DNA from: Aspidiotus rigidus
Taxonomy: Eukaryota; Arthropoda; Insecta; Hemiptera; Diaspididae
Assembly (NCBI GenBank): GCA_035079385.1
Contig: JAVHKY010000052.1
Span: forward strand, 6,262,001 to 6,326,000
Length of the DNA stretch: 64,000 nucleotides
Reading direction: 5' to 3'
In this document: positions 19,849 to 31,090 of the stretch, one piece after another
Layout of the letters: every line of letters starts with the position of its first letter
Position numbering within the stretch: position 1 is the first letter of the stretch
The notes under the pieces: generated by a model
What the model was told of the DNA's origin: nothing
The model's input: the letters and a program-made list of their open reading frames with translations, nothing else
Database searches by the model: none
Program-made: the position numbers and the translations under genes

Positions 19849-20612
19849 AAAATTTCCTCCTAAAAATCTGGAACCGGGCTCATTCGAAAGGAAATTACAG
19901 GGGCTACAATTTTTGTTCTCTTCAATTTTTCATAAAAATTAGTTATACTGGAGTTATCACAATAATTCAATTTTCGAAACTGCGCCACTCAACGCGCGTA
20001 GGTCTAACGTACAGCGCAAAGCAGTTTCAGTACTCGATAATGCCAGTTTTTCCTAATTTTGTCGCCCCCTACTCCACCTTCAGGGAGTCAAAACATCGAA
20101 ATGTATTTAAGAACCTGACCCAGAAAAAACGAAATTTTTCAAAAAAAATTTCAGGTCGATAGGTGAAGGCGTTCGAAAGTTATGGACGAAAATACAGACA
20201 GACAGACAGACAAACGTTTTATTTTATATATTAGATGAAACGTTTGTCTGTTGGCATGTCTGTATGTTCGTCCATAACTTTTGAACGCCTTCACCTATCG
20301 ACTTGGAATTTTTTTTGAAAAATTTCATTTTATTTGGGTCCTGTTTTTGAATAAATTTCGACGTTCTGACTCCCTCAAGATGGAGTAGGGGGCAAAACAA
20401 TTAGGAAAATACGGGGATTATCGAGTACTGAAACTGCTTCTCGGTACGCACGTTGTTCCAACCATTCAAACGCGTTGAGCGGCGCAGTTTTAAAAATTGA
20501 ATTATCGTGATAACTCGAATTATCCCATTTTTATGAATAAATGAAGAGAACATTGTAGTCCTTGTAATTTCCTTTCGAACGAGCCCGACCACAGATTTTT
20601 AGGAGGAAATTT
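19849..20612. repeat. Large palindrome, arms about 370 bp
   Basis: The left arm 19849-20216 and right arm 20236-20612 are imperfect inverse copies around a short AT centre. Paired landmarks: TTTCCTCCTAAAAATCTGG with its inverse at the right edge, CTCGATAATGCC with GGGATTATCGAGTAC, and CAGACAGACAGACAAACG with CGTTTGTCTG. A related hairpin pair (GGAAATTACAAGAGG) occurs at 42745-42870. Confidence 0.88.
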
Positions 20613-20663
20613 GGGAACTATTGTTATTCTGACTGATGCGTATTCGATATCGTATTCGATATC

Positions 20664-20665
<2 letters not shown>

Positions 20666-20716
<51 letters not shown>
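20666..20716 (+). repeat. (GA)n microsatellite
   Basis: About 25 uninterrupted GA units. Confidence 0.97.
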
Positions 20717-20720
<4 letters not shown>

Positions 20721-22090
20721 TATACGACAGGTAAATTTTTTCGTCAGACTTTGAAACCACCTAATAAGAGGTGTGGATTAAAAAATGCACACGGCTGTTA
20801 ATTAATACGTAATTATTAATAACTCCCGCCATAAGCAAATTTCAATCCAGCCTGTCAATCATAATATATTAACCGTTATAAATATGAATGATAATTCAGA
20901 GTAGGTATTAAAGTTCATCGAGAACAATAGCGCAGTGGAAGACAAAGAACACATTGGTCAAGCATACAAAAGTTTATTAATAATTAGGACGCATTGTCCG
21001 ACATGAACAACGATGATAGAAATAAATGCAACTTCTATTAAACCATAAATTCTTCGGGGTAGGTAAACGTCCTTGGATGGTGGAGACATCAATCTTCTTT
21101 ATTCTTAGAATCTGCTTACGGAAGAAAATAACATACCGTCAGACTTTGTCAAAACCAATATCGTTAATAATATAAGTTACAAACTCTGGTGCGTCGAGCA
21201 TAACCGAAAGTCCTTTGAAAGCTCTACCGAGAGACTTGAGATATAATATTCCCTTCGAGGGTTGGATCTACCAATATCAGAAATATATATAGGTAACCAT
21301 ACCTTGTATATCGAAAGGGGCAAAAGCTCACGCAGCTTTGCATCCATAAATGTTGCCCTACGACGGAGGGGGGGGGGAGGGAGAAGAGAGTTCGCACAGC
21401 AATTCAATACCGATTAAATTGCTCATAGTAGATTATCTATAATTAGGTGACATTTGTTTACTGACGTTTAGGTTACTGACGTTTGGTTACTGACCTGAAT
21501 ATTTCAATTTCAACGACACAACACTATAGTAGTGGACGTCAATTACGCGTGCGATTAATAAATATTTATAAATGCGAAATACAAATTCTTCGTGAATTCC
21601 AAAGTAAACACTGACACTGCTCAAAGGCTAAATATACTGATGGCGTTCGACGCGTACAAGCGATATAGATGGAATGATCTTTCTTTCGACTTGAAGATCC
21701 TCTACGAGAGAACTTCGTATTAGGGTCGAAAGAAATTTGATGGAGGGGTCGCCCGGACAAAGGAACTTTTCTATGACCATTGAGTCTTCTGTCCAGCAAC
21801 GGTCTACAGTGACGAAGGGTCATGCGGAAGGGTTCAAATAGGATACCCTACCGCCTTGAACCCCTTAGTTTATAATTAACAAGCCGTAAATCCGCTAAAT
21901 ATTATAACATTTCAAATTATTTTTAAAATTCTTGATATTTATTTATCATTAGTATTCTTTTAGTTCAATTTCTAATCTAATTCTTTTAATTTCCAATTTT
22001 TCAATTTCATCGTTGGTATTTTGTTTTACACTTTCAATCTCGTTCTTAATATCTTCTCTGATAGTCGGATGCCGTCTTTTCAGAAGATCC
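20717..22090. other. No gene recognised
   Basis: AT-rich, with a G run at 21368-21378. A minus-strand stretch near 21960-22100 encodes a charged coiled-coil-like segment (KNEIESVKQNTNDEIEKLEI). It resembles the tails of transposon-derived Myb/SANT proteins but is too short to call. Confidence 0.35.
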
Positions 22091-22099
22091 TTTGCGCTC

Positions 22100-22882
22100 T
22101 TATATCAGTAAGATCACCTGAAACAACAACAGCAGTTTCTCGGACTTGACGTGAATTTGTCCTACCTTTATGGACATTGGCTACAGGATCGTCTCAGATA
22201 ATAATTTTGGTAGTATTTGTAGAAGACATTCCTTCAAATTTTTTGTAGGCAGATTTAAACGATTGCACGTAAAAATTTATGTTATGCATCATACTTTGCA
22301 ATTCTTTTATCAAATCCAAATTTATAACTCTTGGATCGGTATTTTCTCTCGGCAAAAGGGCTTCCTCTTCTTCATTGTCTATAAAATACAATTGCAGGCT
22401 TCTGTTCTTGGAGGAAGTAGATAACTTCCTATATAGTGATACAATTGTCCAAAAATTTTGAAAGTTGTAAATATGTTTGGAACTTCATTACACCCTAAAG
22501 AAGTCATTGAAAGCGCATTGTTGTATTTACGCAAATTATTAGGAAAATGAGAAGATCTATTATCCCTTCCGTCTAATAGTTTTTGAAAAAGATCCGGCAT
22601 CGAGGGTAAATCAGGTAACTTAATCTTACCACTCCCGCAACAGAAATTTAGATTTTCAGTTTCAAATAATTTTCCATCACAAAATGTGCACGTAATTGCC
22701 AGATTCTCAATTGAACTTATACTGGTATATTCTTTCTCAATAATGTACCTAATGAATGGACTATTATCGTTCTGACAATCATTTTCCACATTATTTTCTG
22801 ATGTCAAAATTTCGGAATTGACACGAGCCCTCTTCCCTTTGTTCGTCAACCGCCCTAGATTTGCTTTCTTGCGTTTCGGCAT
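22100..22882 (-). pseudogene. Helitron replicase-helicase, N-terminal domain only
   Basis: Starts MPKRKKANLGRLTNKGKRAR at 22882. It continues with CTFCDGKLF, NFCCGSGKIKLPDLPSMPDL, NNLRKYNNALSMTSLGCNEV and FKIFGQLYHYIGS: the order and spacing of the Helitron-like N-terminal domain (zinc-binding cysteines, CC-x-x-GK-hydrophobic-LP, the F-x-x-N-hydrophobic-R-x-Y-N block, and H-x-I-G-S). The frame changes near 22425, after which QLYFIDNEEEEA and LQSMMHNINFYVQSFKSAYK continue the domain. The Rep HUH nuclease and helicase are missing, so it is a truncated remnant. Confidence 0.85.
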
Positions 22883-23869
22883 TCCAATTAGATTGCAATA
22901 AAGTGAGACATCCGTTACTTCGATATTGAATTTTCGAAATTGACGTGAATGGTTTTTCTTTTCTTAGTTCTCACGTTACATTTGAAATAATGAAAGACAA
23001 CCACCACTTCTTCAGATAATTGCTAAGCAAAATCTTTATCGTAAGCCTACACTATACTATTCGATTACTCATAGTATGGGTATTTAAAACATCTCCGGTT
23101 AAGAAGAACCATTTTCCAAAAATGATTGCCTAGCACATATTAATTTTCGATGAACGTCAACAAAAATGATTGCTTAGCATTTTCAATCAATAGCCTAAAT
23201 TAATGAATGATACAGATTTTTCAACTCTTGAATCATTCATGAACCCCCCCCGCCAAGCACATAGATATATACTACACGCCATTCGCCTGATTTCATAACT
23301 TCAAATTTATTACGCATAAACAAACCTTCTCCTATGCAAGCTAAAGCAATGGAAACAAATTCCAAGTTTGTAGGTGAAATAGGAATAAAGTTAAATGGAT
23401 TTGCGATTTTGTAACTTCTCTTTATATAATAGATTATCATAATCGTATGACTGATTGATTTGACACATTATCGATAATTAATATAATACAGGAATTTACA
23501 TAATTCGACTCGTCGAAGTCGATTTTTCGACAAGAGGTATTGGGTTCGAGAAAGAATTTGGAAAATTACATCCGGTTTCTCATATAGGAGACGACTAAGT
23601 GCGTCTCATGCCTCTATACAGACTGATGTAATGCTACAGGAGTATGGCAAGCTTTTAATCTATACTGTCCATCTATTTCCTTAATCATTGCGACCGGTAA
23701 AATATTGATGAATTAGTTCGTTTTTTGCTGCAATACAGCCCTTACCTGTCAAGTCAGCTCTTACTGTTAAAATCGAAATATTTACAAAACACTGATATCT
23801 ACACAACACTTAGCTGACGGTCAGGCGCGCCGCCAACCGCTAGTGATGTATAAAATAAAATTCTAGATT
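22883..23869. other. Upstream of the Helitron remnant, nothing coding
   Basis: A C run at 23244-23250. No frame shows a known motif. The right Helitron-type end lies at 23795-23843. Confidence 0.4.
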
Positions 23870-24105
23870 ATCTTTCAGACGGGACAAACAATTAGTATTT
23901 TTATGAATGACATTAAATGAATGTTAGTAATTCTAAGTTAATTTCGAACAGAACAAATAGGTTCACATTATTGTCAATGAAATAGAATGAATATGAGTTA
24001 TTCTAAGATCATATTTCGAACAAAGCTAACATATTAGTGTTATTGTCAATGAAATTGAATGAATATACGTTAATATTATTGTCAATGAAATGTAAAAAAG
24101 GAAAG
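23870..24105 (+). repeat. About 72-bp imperfect tandem repeat, three copies
   Basis: The recurring core is ATTRTCAATGAAATNGAATG followed by GTTATTCTAAG and a TTCGAACA segment. It lies directly before the truncated LINE. Confidence 0.65.
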
Positions 24106-24194
24106 GCGGCTTCAGGAATGATTTTAGCATGTGTGGCTTGGATGTCATGCAGAGTTACATTCTAACCCCTGCTTCACGACACCGATTCCTACCA

Positions 24195-24720
24195 CATTTT
24201 TGCTTGCAGGAGCATCTTCGGTTGGCTTAGCGGCCATTGGTGTTTGCCCAGAGTGTCCAATTGCTCCGGGAGAGGTTGAAAGAGGGCAGGGGTATGTTGC
24301 TGTGAAGATGGCTGACATGGTCGTCTACAGTTGCTACTTCTCTTCAAATGGCCCCTTCCCGGAGTTTGAGGACTTCTTGAAGAAATTAGAAGAAAGCTTG
24401 TCCAGACGGCAAGGTGAAAAATTCATAGTGGCTGGCGATTTTAATGCCAAGCCAGAAGAGTGGCGATCAGGCCGTACTGACATCCGTGGGTATGCCTTGG
24501 GGGAGTGGATTGCCTGGAAACGGTCAACGTGGCAACACTCCTACCCGGGTGCATGAAGGATACGGATCCATCATTAATGTCACATTTGCTTCAGAGAGCC
24601 TAGCCCGAAGAATAGATGGCTGGGCGGTACTGGACAAGGAGCTTTCTGGGAGCGACCATCGGTGTATCAACTTCTCCATCCGCCGGGAAGTTGAGGTCGC
24701 TGCTCCACAAAAGCTGGTAA
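24195..24720 (+). pseudogene. LINE endonuclease domain, frameshifted
   Basis: The first frame reads AAIGVCPECPIAPGEVERGQ, VVYSCYFSSN, FIVAGDFNAKPEEW and TDIRGYALGEW. The second frame continues GYGSIINVTFASESLARRID and SGSDHRCINFSI. GDFNAK and SDH are catalytic motifs of the apurinic-type endonuclease of R1-like and related LINEs. The N-terminal catalytic asparagine and glutamate are not present. Confidence 0.85.
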
Positions 24721-24823
24721 GAAAAGGGGCTGTCAGGAAACTGAATAGCGACCATTTGAAGGCTAGTTACCTTGCTCTCACATGGGATCAAGGACAAGAG
24801 CAAGGAGGTAATGCGGATGTGGG

Positions 24824-25855
24824 ATGATCAAAACTGTCACCAAAGCATGCGATGTAGCCATGCCTAGGCAAGGTCCACCAAAGAAGAGGTGGGCTGTTTA
24901 CTGGTGGACCAACAAGATTGCCGAATTGAGAAAAGAGTACAACCGTCGGCACCGGATATATCAGCGTAGTAGTGGCCGCGAAGGGGCGCGGGCAGTTGCA
25001 CCCGAATACCAGCTGGCTCGTAAAAGGCTGAAGAAGGCCATCAAGGACAGCAAGAGTGCTGCATGGCGAGAGCTATGTGAGATGGCAGATGACGACCCGT
25101 TTGGGAAGCCTTATAAGTCAGTGCTGAAGAAGCTAAAAGGCCTCTCAGCAATGAGCCGAATGAAGCCGGATGTTGTGGGTCAAATCGTTGATGGCTTGTT
25201 CCCACAGCGGCCATCACCAATGGTAATGCTACCAATAGTAGAAGAGGATGGTATATCCCTCCTAGGCACCGAGGAGGTGAATGCAGCAGTCAATGGACTG
25301 CGGGGTAAGTATTGGAAGGCTCCAGGCCCGGATGAGATTCCAAATCCAGTCTGGAGCGCCATACATTCAGTTGACCCAGCACTGCTTGTTGATACATTCA
25401 ATGCGGCAATTGTTGGGGGACTGTTCCCTGTGCGATGGAAGAAAGCGAGGCTAGCGTTGATCGATAAGAAGGATAAACCACCTGGTCTACCATCCTCTTA
25501 TCGTCCACTTTGTCTGCTAGACAATGTTGGAAAACTTCTAGAAAGAGTGATAGCCAATCGTTTGGAGAGCTATCTGAAGGAAAGAGATATAATCTCTGAT
25601 AGCCAGTACAGTTTTCAAACTGGACGCTGCACATCAGATGCTGGAGTCCGGCTGAAGAGGATAGCCAAGTCAGCGATTGATATGCGTCAGTTTTGCCCAG
25701 CCGTCAGCCTCGACATAAGAAATGCGTTCAATTCAATTCCATGGACAATTATATTGGAAGCTCTTGTGAACGCAGGAGTGCCCGCATACCTGCTCAGGAT
25801 GATCAGCAGCTATCTTAGCTGCCGTGAAATCCAAGCAGAGCTGCTGGTACAGTAA
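24824..25855 (+). pseudogene. LINE reverse transcriptase, first part
   Basis: Contains the basic linker, then KAPGPDEIPNPVW, LPSSYRPLCLLDNVGKLLER, SQYSFQTGRCTSDA and VSLDIRNAFNSIPW, which holds the first catalytic aspartate. The frame ends at a TAA (25853-25855); the conserved GVPQGSVLGP block follows in another frame a few bases later, so a single-base shift is the likely cause. Confidence 0.9.
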
Positions 25856-25861
25856 AGAGCC

Positions 25862-27046
25862 CTGTTACTTGTGGGGTGCCGCAGGGGTCGGTCCTTGGGC
25901 CGCTCTTGTGGTGCGTTGCATTTAACGGAATCTTTAAGGTAAAGCTGCCACCGGGGGTTAAGCTTATCTGCTATGCGGATGACACCCTGGTGGTATGCAC
26001 CGCCGAAACAACTGTAGCGGTGGAGAGCAGGGTAAACCGGACCCTAGAGGATGTGACGCGTTGGATCGAGTCGGCTGGACTTGAACTAGCAGCAAGTAAG
26101 ACGGAGGCCATTTTGTTCACGACTCGTCGGAAGTTCAAGCCACCCACCTTTCGCCTGCAAGGTGTGGAACTTAAAATCAAGAAGCAAATGAAATACCTGG
26201 GCATCTGGTTTGACTCAACGCTGAGCTTCAGGCACCATTTCCTGATGACAGCGGAAAAGGCGGGCCGGGTAGTTGGATACCTAAGCCGCCTGATGAGGAA
26301 CTTAGGAGGACCGAGAGAAGCAAGGAGAAGGATCATGATGAGCACCGCTTTGTCGATCCTCCTATACGGTGCGCCAGTATGGGCCGACTACATGAAGATA
26401 CCATACCGAAGGAGAGAGATGGTAAAGATCCAACGAAGAGCTGCGCTAAGGTGTGTTAGTGCCTACCGCACTGTCTCGACGGAGGCTCTTTGTGTATTAG
26501 CACGTTCACCACCAATCGAGCTCCTTGCTGAGGAGAGAGCGGTGGTGTTCGAAGCAAAGAAGAGAACGACGACCAATAAAGAAGCTTTACGGGTCAAGCA
26601 GGAGGCCAGGCGCTCCTTGCTTGTAAAGTGGAAAGCGAGAATTGCCCAGAGCGAGCTGGGTACTTGGACAACCCGTGTGTTAATACGCGACCTTGATGAG
26701 TGGATGAACCGACACCATGGTCAGCTGAACTTTCACCTGACGCAGGTGTTAAGCGGCCATGGCTGCTTCAACAAGTACCTTCACGAGAAGTTAAGGAAAG
26801 TTGAGCAGGCAACGTGTTCGCACTGTAACCAAGGGCGGGATGATGGACCACAACACACCTTATTTGAGTGTGAGGCGTGGAGGCGTGAGCGGGACGAGCT
26901 TAGTCGGTCTCTCCAAGAGATCAGCGCTTGACCCGAGTAGCCTGGTACCCACCATGCTAGGTTCCGAAGAAGCATGGAACCAGGTGTCTGCATTTGCGGC
27001 CACCATCATGAAGAGGAAGATGGACCAGGAATGGAATAGGCAAATG
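25862..27046 (+). pseudogene. LINE reverse transcriptase, second part and zinc knuckle
   Basis: Begins TCGVPQGSVLGPLLW, then LICYADDTLVV with the catalytic YADD, KYLGIWFDSTLSFRHH and the thumb region. It ends SGHGCFNKYLHEKLR, CSHCNQGRDDGPQHTLFECE: the C-terminal zinc finger typical of the R1 clade. The main frame stops at 26931; the last conserved residues (LVPTMLGSEEAWNQVSAF) continue in the next frame to 27046. Confidence 0.9.
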
Positions 27047-28179
27047 TAGAACCACGCTATGGCCTACTCAACACCTATGTACCATCAACATCCAGATCTA
27101 CAGGAAGAAGAGGAAGAAGGATACCATCCAGATTATTTGGGCCTTTATAGTTGTGAAGGAATCTCACGTTTATATGGTTGCTCCGCGTCCTCTATTCCGG
27201 TGAACTTACTACGGTACGTTCACTGCTCATACGAATATGTCTAACGAGCACCATACCGTGAGATTCACGCAACAGCGACTTACTACGCCTGATGTGATAG
27301 TGTCGTTTTTGTGGTGTGAGTGTTTTCTAGTGCTGTTCTTTTTGTGCGTGCCAGGGGGCATCGCAGCTTGGCGGTTGCCAAAGCAACTTGGTAGTTGCCG
27401 AGTAGAAGAGGGGGTTCGCTTAGGAGATTCCTCCTTCACTGAAGTTATACCCGAAAGGGTCGATTCCGGTGTTGGAGGAAACAACATTAAATGCATACGC
27501 AACCCGCACCTACATCACTATGGATGACGGGCGGTGTTTTGCAAATGCAACACAAATGCGGTACCTCTGACCAGTACTAACAGAATCCATTCTGACAAGC
27601 TTCCTTGCCGAGGGGCACTTCCGACGCTGGTAGTGCCTTACACTTTGTAAGTCTTGGGCCTCCGCTCAAATTTGCATTCCGCTCAAATTTTGTGTTCAGT
27701 CGGCCGTGTCTCGTGCCAACTACGTATTTCTTGTCGCCTATATCGAGTACCATGGCGACCAAATTTCTCAGAAAAAATATACGAGTGAATGCGAAATTGT
27801 TCACACAAACAATAATTATACGAGCATGAAATAACGTCCAAATGTCATAACTATTGAAACTCAAAGAGAAAGTATAATAGGTATTCGTACTCCTACTGGT
27901 TATGAAGGCTCATCAATAATGATTTCACTTTCTGACAGAACTTGCTAATAAAGTTGATTTGTAATTCATTCATCTCAATTCAGGTTCATTGTACACGTAC
28001 GCATAATTATATAATCTTGTCCCTTCTGATTCAATCCTCCCTCTCATCCTTTCAAAATTTTAGCAAGAATTGCACTTTCTATTCGTTCACCTCGCTTAAG
28101 ACTTGCAGAGTGCTTGCGTATTACTTGTAACGAGCAGAAAAAAGCTGCACATTTCGAGAACTCGGCAAGTTGTGAATCG
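27047..28179. other. Possible LINE 3' region, then no gene recognised
   Basis: A GAAGAAGAGGAAGAAGGA run lies at about 27103. A plus frame at 27237-27527 has a hydrophobic start and no recognisable motif. Confidence 0.4.
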
Positions 28180-28315
28180 CGTATTTCACGTAATACGCAG
28201 GTCGACTGTATAATACACGTATTGAGCAAAGTGATTGCGTATTTCATGAATTAAGCAAAATGTCTGCGTACTCGTATTTCACGTATTACGCAATTACACG
28301 ATTTATGCATACCAG
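28180..28315. repeat. Array D2: GCGTAATACGTGAAATACGC motifs
   Basis: About five near-palindromic cores such as GCGTATTTCACGTAATACGC and TATTTCACGTATTACGCAAT, spaced by about 30 bp, with a GAGCAAAGTGATTGCGTA spacer matching array D1 in reverse. It lies about 40 bp left of the family A element. Confidence 0.8.
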
Positions 28316-28348
28316 TAGCCGACTAATATTAATCGGACAATCCTTCGT

Positions 28349-29544
28349 TTACTTTAAGGATGTGGCTATTCGTAGGACACTTAAAAAGCTATTCGTCGGG
28401 AGATATGGTGACCTCCCTTCCGATAGACTGTTTGACTAAGCCTAATGAAAGATGTACGCGAGACCAGGTGTAAGGTACAATATTCGTTTAATAATGATTA
28501 CTGTACGAGTAGAGTGTAGAAGAAAAATGAAAAAAGTTGGTAAAAACCACAAAAATCCGGCGCAAAATCCCGGTTGTAGATTTACTCTCAGAAGGCTTCT
28601 ATATGGATCGAATAGGCTATGGGTACAACATGTACTGATCGGAACCATGGCCCGTAGTTAGAGAAACTATATTAAGCACAACTGGCAGAACGAGGTTATA
28701 TTTTTCTCGTTGGGTCAAGGCTCTGCCTTCTACATCCTCATCAGACATACTCGAAATGGATGGGGCATTTTGGGCGTTCGATTGCCGACATTGTGAAATT
28801 TCACTCCGATGATAGCGTTCATGGAGCAATTGAAAAGCTGACGCAAGAGATCCAGTTTCACACTCTCTTTTCAGGAGGAAGTGCCGGCATGGGGGCTGAT
28901 GATTGCAGTAAAACGTACACGTACATGTATTGGAGGCACACTTGTACACAACTTCTTTGTCACCGTATAATTCTCGAACAAATTCACCCTCAATACTCAT
29001 AAACTCACGCCGACTTTTTAATGCCGTCAAACTCTTGTGCAGCAGAATACATCCCCGTTTATTCAGACTGAGGGATGCTTCCTCGTTTACAATGCGTATG
29101 TCAGCGTCCGTATCATAAATACGTAAAGATTTGAGACAAGCTTTGGATGAAGCATGCGTTATTCGGTCATCAAAAGAGGGAACAAGATGTACCACGCTGC
29201 ATTCAATTACAGGGAGCGTCGGGAATCTTGCTTGTATACTTTCTTTCAAGGTCCAAAATGACCTTTCAATACGATTATTCGTATTATCGCCTAATGTTGG
29301 GAGGCCTCTCCTGTAATGCACCACCAACATCTCTTTACAAGAATCCCAGAAATTACAGATTAGGAAAGAGGGGAAAGTATGATGCTGCTCTTATTTTGTC
29401 ACCGACCAATATACGTATGTACATGCACTTTCTACTACAATGATATACTTTTTAGCCTCAATCATCCATCATAATAGTGTACCGACGAATAGCTTTTTAA
29501 TCGTAGGTACTGTACCTACGAATAGCCATATCCCCTTACTTTAA
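28349..29544 (-). mobile_element. Family A MULE-like transposon with 9-bp target duplication
   Basis: The element spans 28358-29535, flanked by the direct repeat TTACTTTAA (28349-28357 and 29536-29544). Inverted ends: left GGATGTGGCTATTCGTAGG, right (reversed) GGGGATATGGCTATTCGTAG, with a second conserved block AAAAAGCTATTCGTCGG about 30 bp in. A 9-bp duplication and inverted ends of about 50 bp fit a MULE. It carries a SWIM-domain transposase fragment on the minus strand. Confidence 0.88.
28617..29400 (-). pseudogene. SWIM-domain MULE transposase, C-terminal part
   Basis: The frame contains YRRGLPTLGDNTNNRIERSF and WTLKESIQARFP, the segment after the last catalytic residue of MULE/ZSWIM proteins. 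It then has a SWIM zinc finger YKCASNTCTCTFYCNHQPPC followed by RH (C-x-C-x9-C-x-H), and ends REKYNLVLPVVLNIVSL with HGSDQYM. The AT-hook tail seen in the 4.4 kb copy is absent because the frame stops at 28617. Catalytic DDE residues would lie upstream and are not present in this 1.2-kb element, so it depends on another copy for movement, if it can move. Alternative reading: a domesticated ZSWIM gene; the inverted ends and target duplication argue against it. Confidence 0.85.
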
Positions 29545-30270
29545 AGTATATCGTTTCGAGGTGTTTTAATCTGCTAGCCGACGCATTCCCTACTCATTGT
29601 CGATATATCGCTTCATTGTCCTCATAGGTACCCTATAATCGGTAGGTACCTAGTTTGTATTTTTCCAAGAGGTCTTCTTGGAGACGGACGAGAAAGGGAG
29701 AATTCAGGTACCTCTTCGGTACGAGAGTGTAATTCTGCTTTTGAAGAGCTTTCCGCAATAAAGGACCAAGGGCGGATTCACGGGTACATTTTAAGATAAT
29801 TTTAAGCAGTTGAAAAATCAATTGTTATACGACAGTGAATAACATTCGAGTGTCTTATTCAGGTCATGGTTCTTGTTACAGAGTCAGATGTTTTATCAGC
29901 AGTACGCTTTTGTTTCGTTTTCTTTTTCGACACCGATGAGATTCGTTTTCTTTTTATCATTACCTATAGCAGTGTTTCTCAAACTTTATTTTTCCAAGCG
30001 ACGATATTAATAAGGCACAGCATTTCTAGAACTCCAAATTGTATCGAAAATCTTTGTACGTTTTGATATTTTCATGTCTCCACTGATTTCCTCCTCCTGA
30101 TTTCAGAAGTTGTGGCCTACATGATGGCTAAATGGGGCCTCGTCCTTCTTTCTCTATACTGCGGTTTTGGGAAACAAGAGCTTTGATCTGAGACGTACAC
30201 TGACTAATGGTAACACTGTAACCTGTCCTGTACCTATACGTGTAATTTTAGAGGAGTACAGTAGTACATA
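29545..30270. other. No gene recognised
   Basis: Short frames only. The right part probably contains the 5' LTR of the gypsy element that follows, but no second LTR copy exists in the window to define it. Confidence 0.35.
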
Positions 30271-30470
30271 TTCACAAGATATCCAATAAAGATTACATAC
30301 AAGCGTCACTGCTCTTGCATTTTCAATACATCCGGTTACGAATTGGCGACCTAGCCAGGATAAGAAAAACGTGAAACTTTAGAAATTTTTTCTTCCACTC
30401 TTTTTGTGATCGTGAAAAATTGTCACTACCTAAAGTTTTAATCGGTGAACTGTGAATATTATATTTTTCG

Positions 30471-31090
30471 ATGGTACCTCCTGACGATGCAAACGCTAAC
30501 GTGCTCAACAATGTCAGTGCAACTGCGACCGGTGTGTTAATACCAAAAGTTACAAAGTTTAACCTGCCGCAATTCAATATTAGTGAAGACCCTGAGACTT
30601 GGTTCAACGTTGCCGAACAAAGTTTCGCGACTAAAATGTGACGAAAGAACTTAAAAAGTTCGGGTTCTTGCTTCAATATTTAAAAATGCAGGATATTTCC
30701 TACATAAAAGATATCGTTAATTCGCAATCCATGAATGACAAATTTGCGCAAGCAAGACTGCGACTTATCGCCAGATATGGCCAAAGTGAAGCGGATAAAG
30801 TGAGGAAATTGCTTGAGGGCGTGAACGTATCTACTAACCAACTTCCAAGCGTTGTCTTACACGAATTAAAACAACTGAGCAACGCGGATGAGAGTATTCT
30901 ACGCGGTACATGGCTTCAAAAATTACCAGCAAAAATTCAAGGAGGTATCGCACCATGGACGAAAAAGCCATTGCTGAGTGAAGAGGCTGAAGTGGCAAAC
31001 CTCTTATATAAATCAACCATAAGTGGTAACCCAGTTTATACAGCAGCTCGTCAAGTAGCAGCAGTTTCGGAAAATTCGGTCATCGATTAA
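30471..31090 (+). pseudogene. Gypsy Gag
   Basis: Starts MVPPDDANANVLNNVSATAT. It contains FNISEDPETWFNVAEQSF, and after a frameshift near 30640 reads YIKDIVNSQ, RLIARYGQSEADKVRKLL, LPSVVLHELKQL and ILRGTWLQKLPAKIQGGIAP. This order is the Gag of insect gypsy elements related to those encoding K02A2.6-type Pol proteins. The frame ends at 31090. A following zinc knuckle is not seen. Confidence 0.8.

Larger units (their letters stand above)
19285..23843 (-). mobile_element. Helitron-related region between two outward 3' ends
   Basis: On the minus strand the left border reads a GGCGCGCC hairpin, CGCCAACCGCTAG and then T at 19284, a typical Helitron 3' end. On the plus strand the right border reads GGCGCGCCGCCAACCGCTAG then T at 23844, the same end in the opposite orientation. 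The two end regions are inverted repeats of about 55 bp with one internal gap. A Helitron N-terminal gene lies between them on the minus strand. The 5' end of that Helitron is not clear; TCTAGAATTTTATTTTAT on the minus strand from about 23874 is one candidate. Confidence 0.65.
24190..27046 (+). mobile_element. R1-like non-LTR retrotransposon, 5'-truncated and frameshifted
   Basis: Domain order is endonuclease (24195-24720), linker, reverse transcriptase (25050-26250), thumb and the C-terminal zinc knuckle (26800-26900). The endonuclease N-terminus and any ORF1 are missing. Frames break near 24510, 24820, 25855 and 26925. No clear poly-A tail or target duplication was found; the 3' untranslated region may run to about 27240. 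Confidence 0.88.

Noticed and set aside
22194..22424. Plus-strand frame of 84 codons
   Set aside because: Antisense to the Helitron N-terminal domain, which has clear family motifs on the minus strand.
28760..29316. Plus-strand frames opposite the SWIM transposase
   Set aside because: They lie antisense to a well-supported protein and have no motif of their own.
30320..30676. Minus-strand frame of 117 codons over gypsy Gag
   Set aside because: Antisense to Gag; composition explained by the plus-strand gene.
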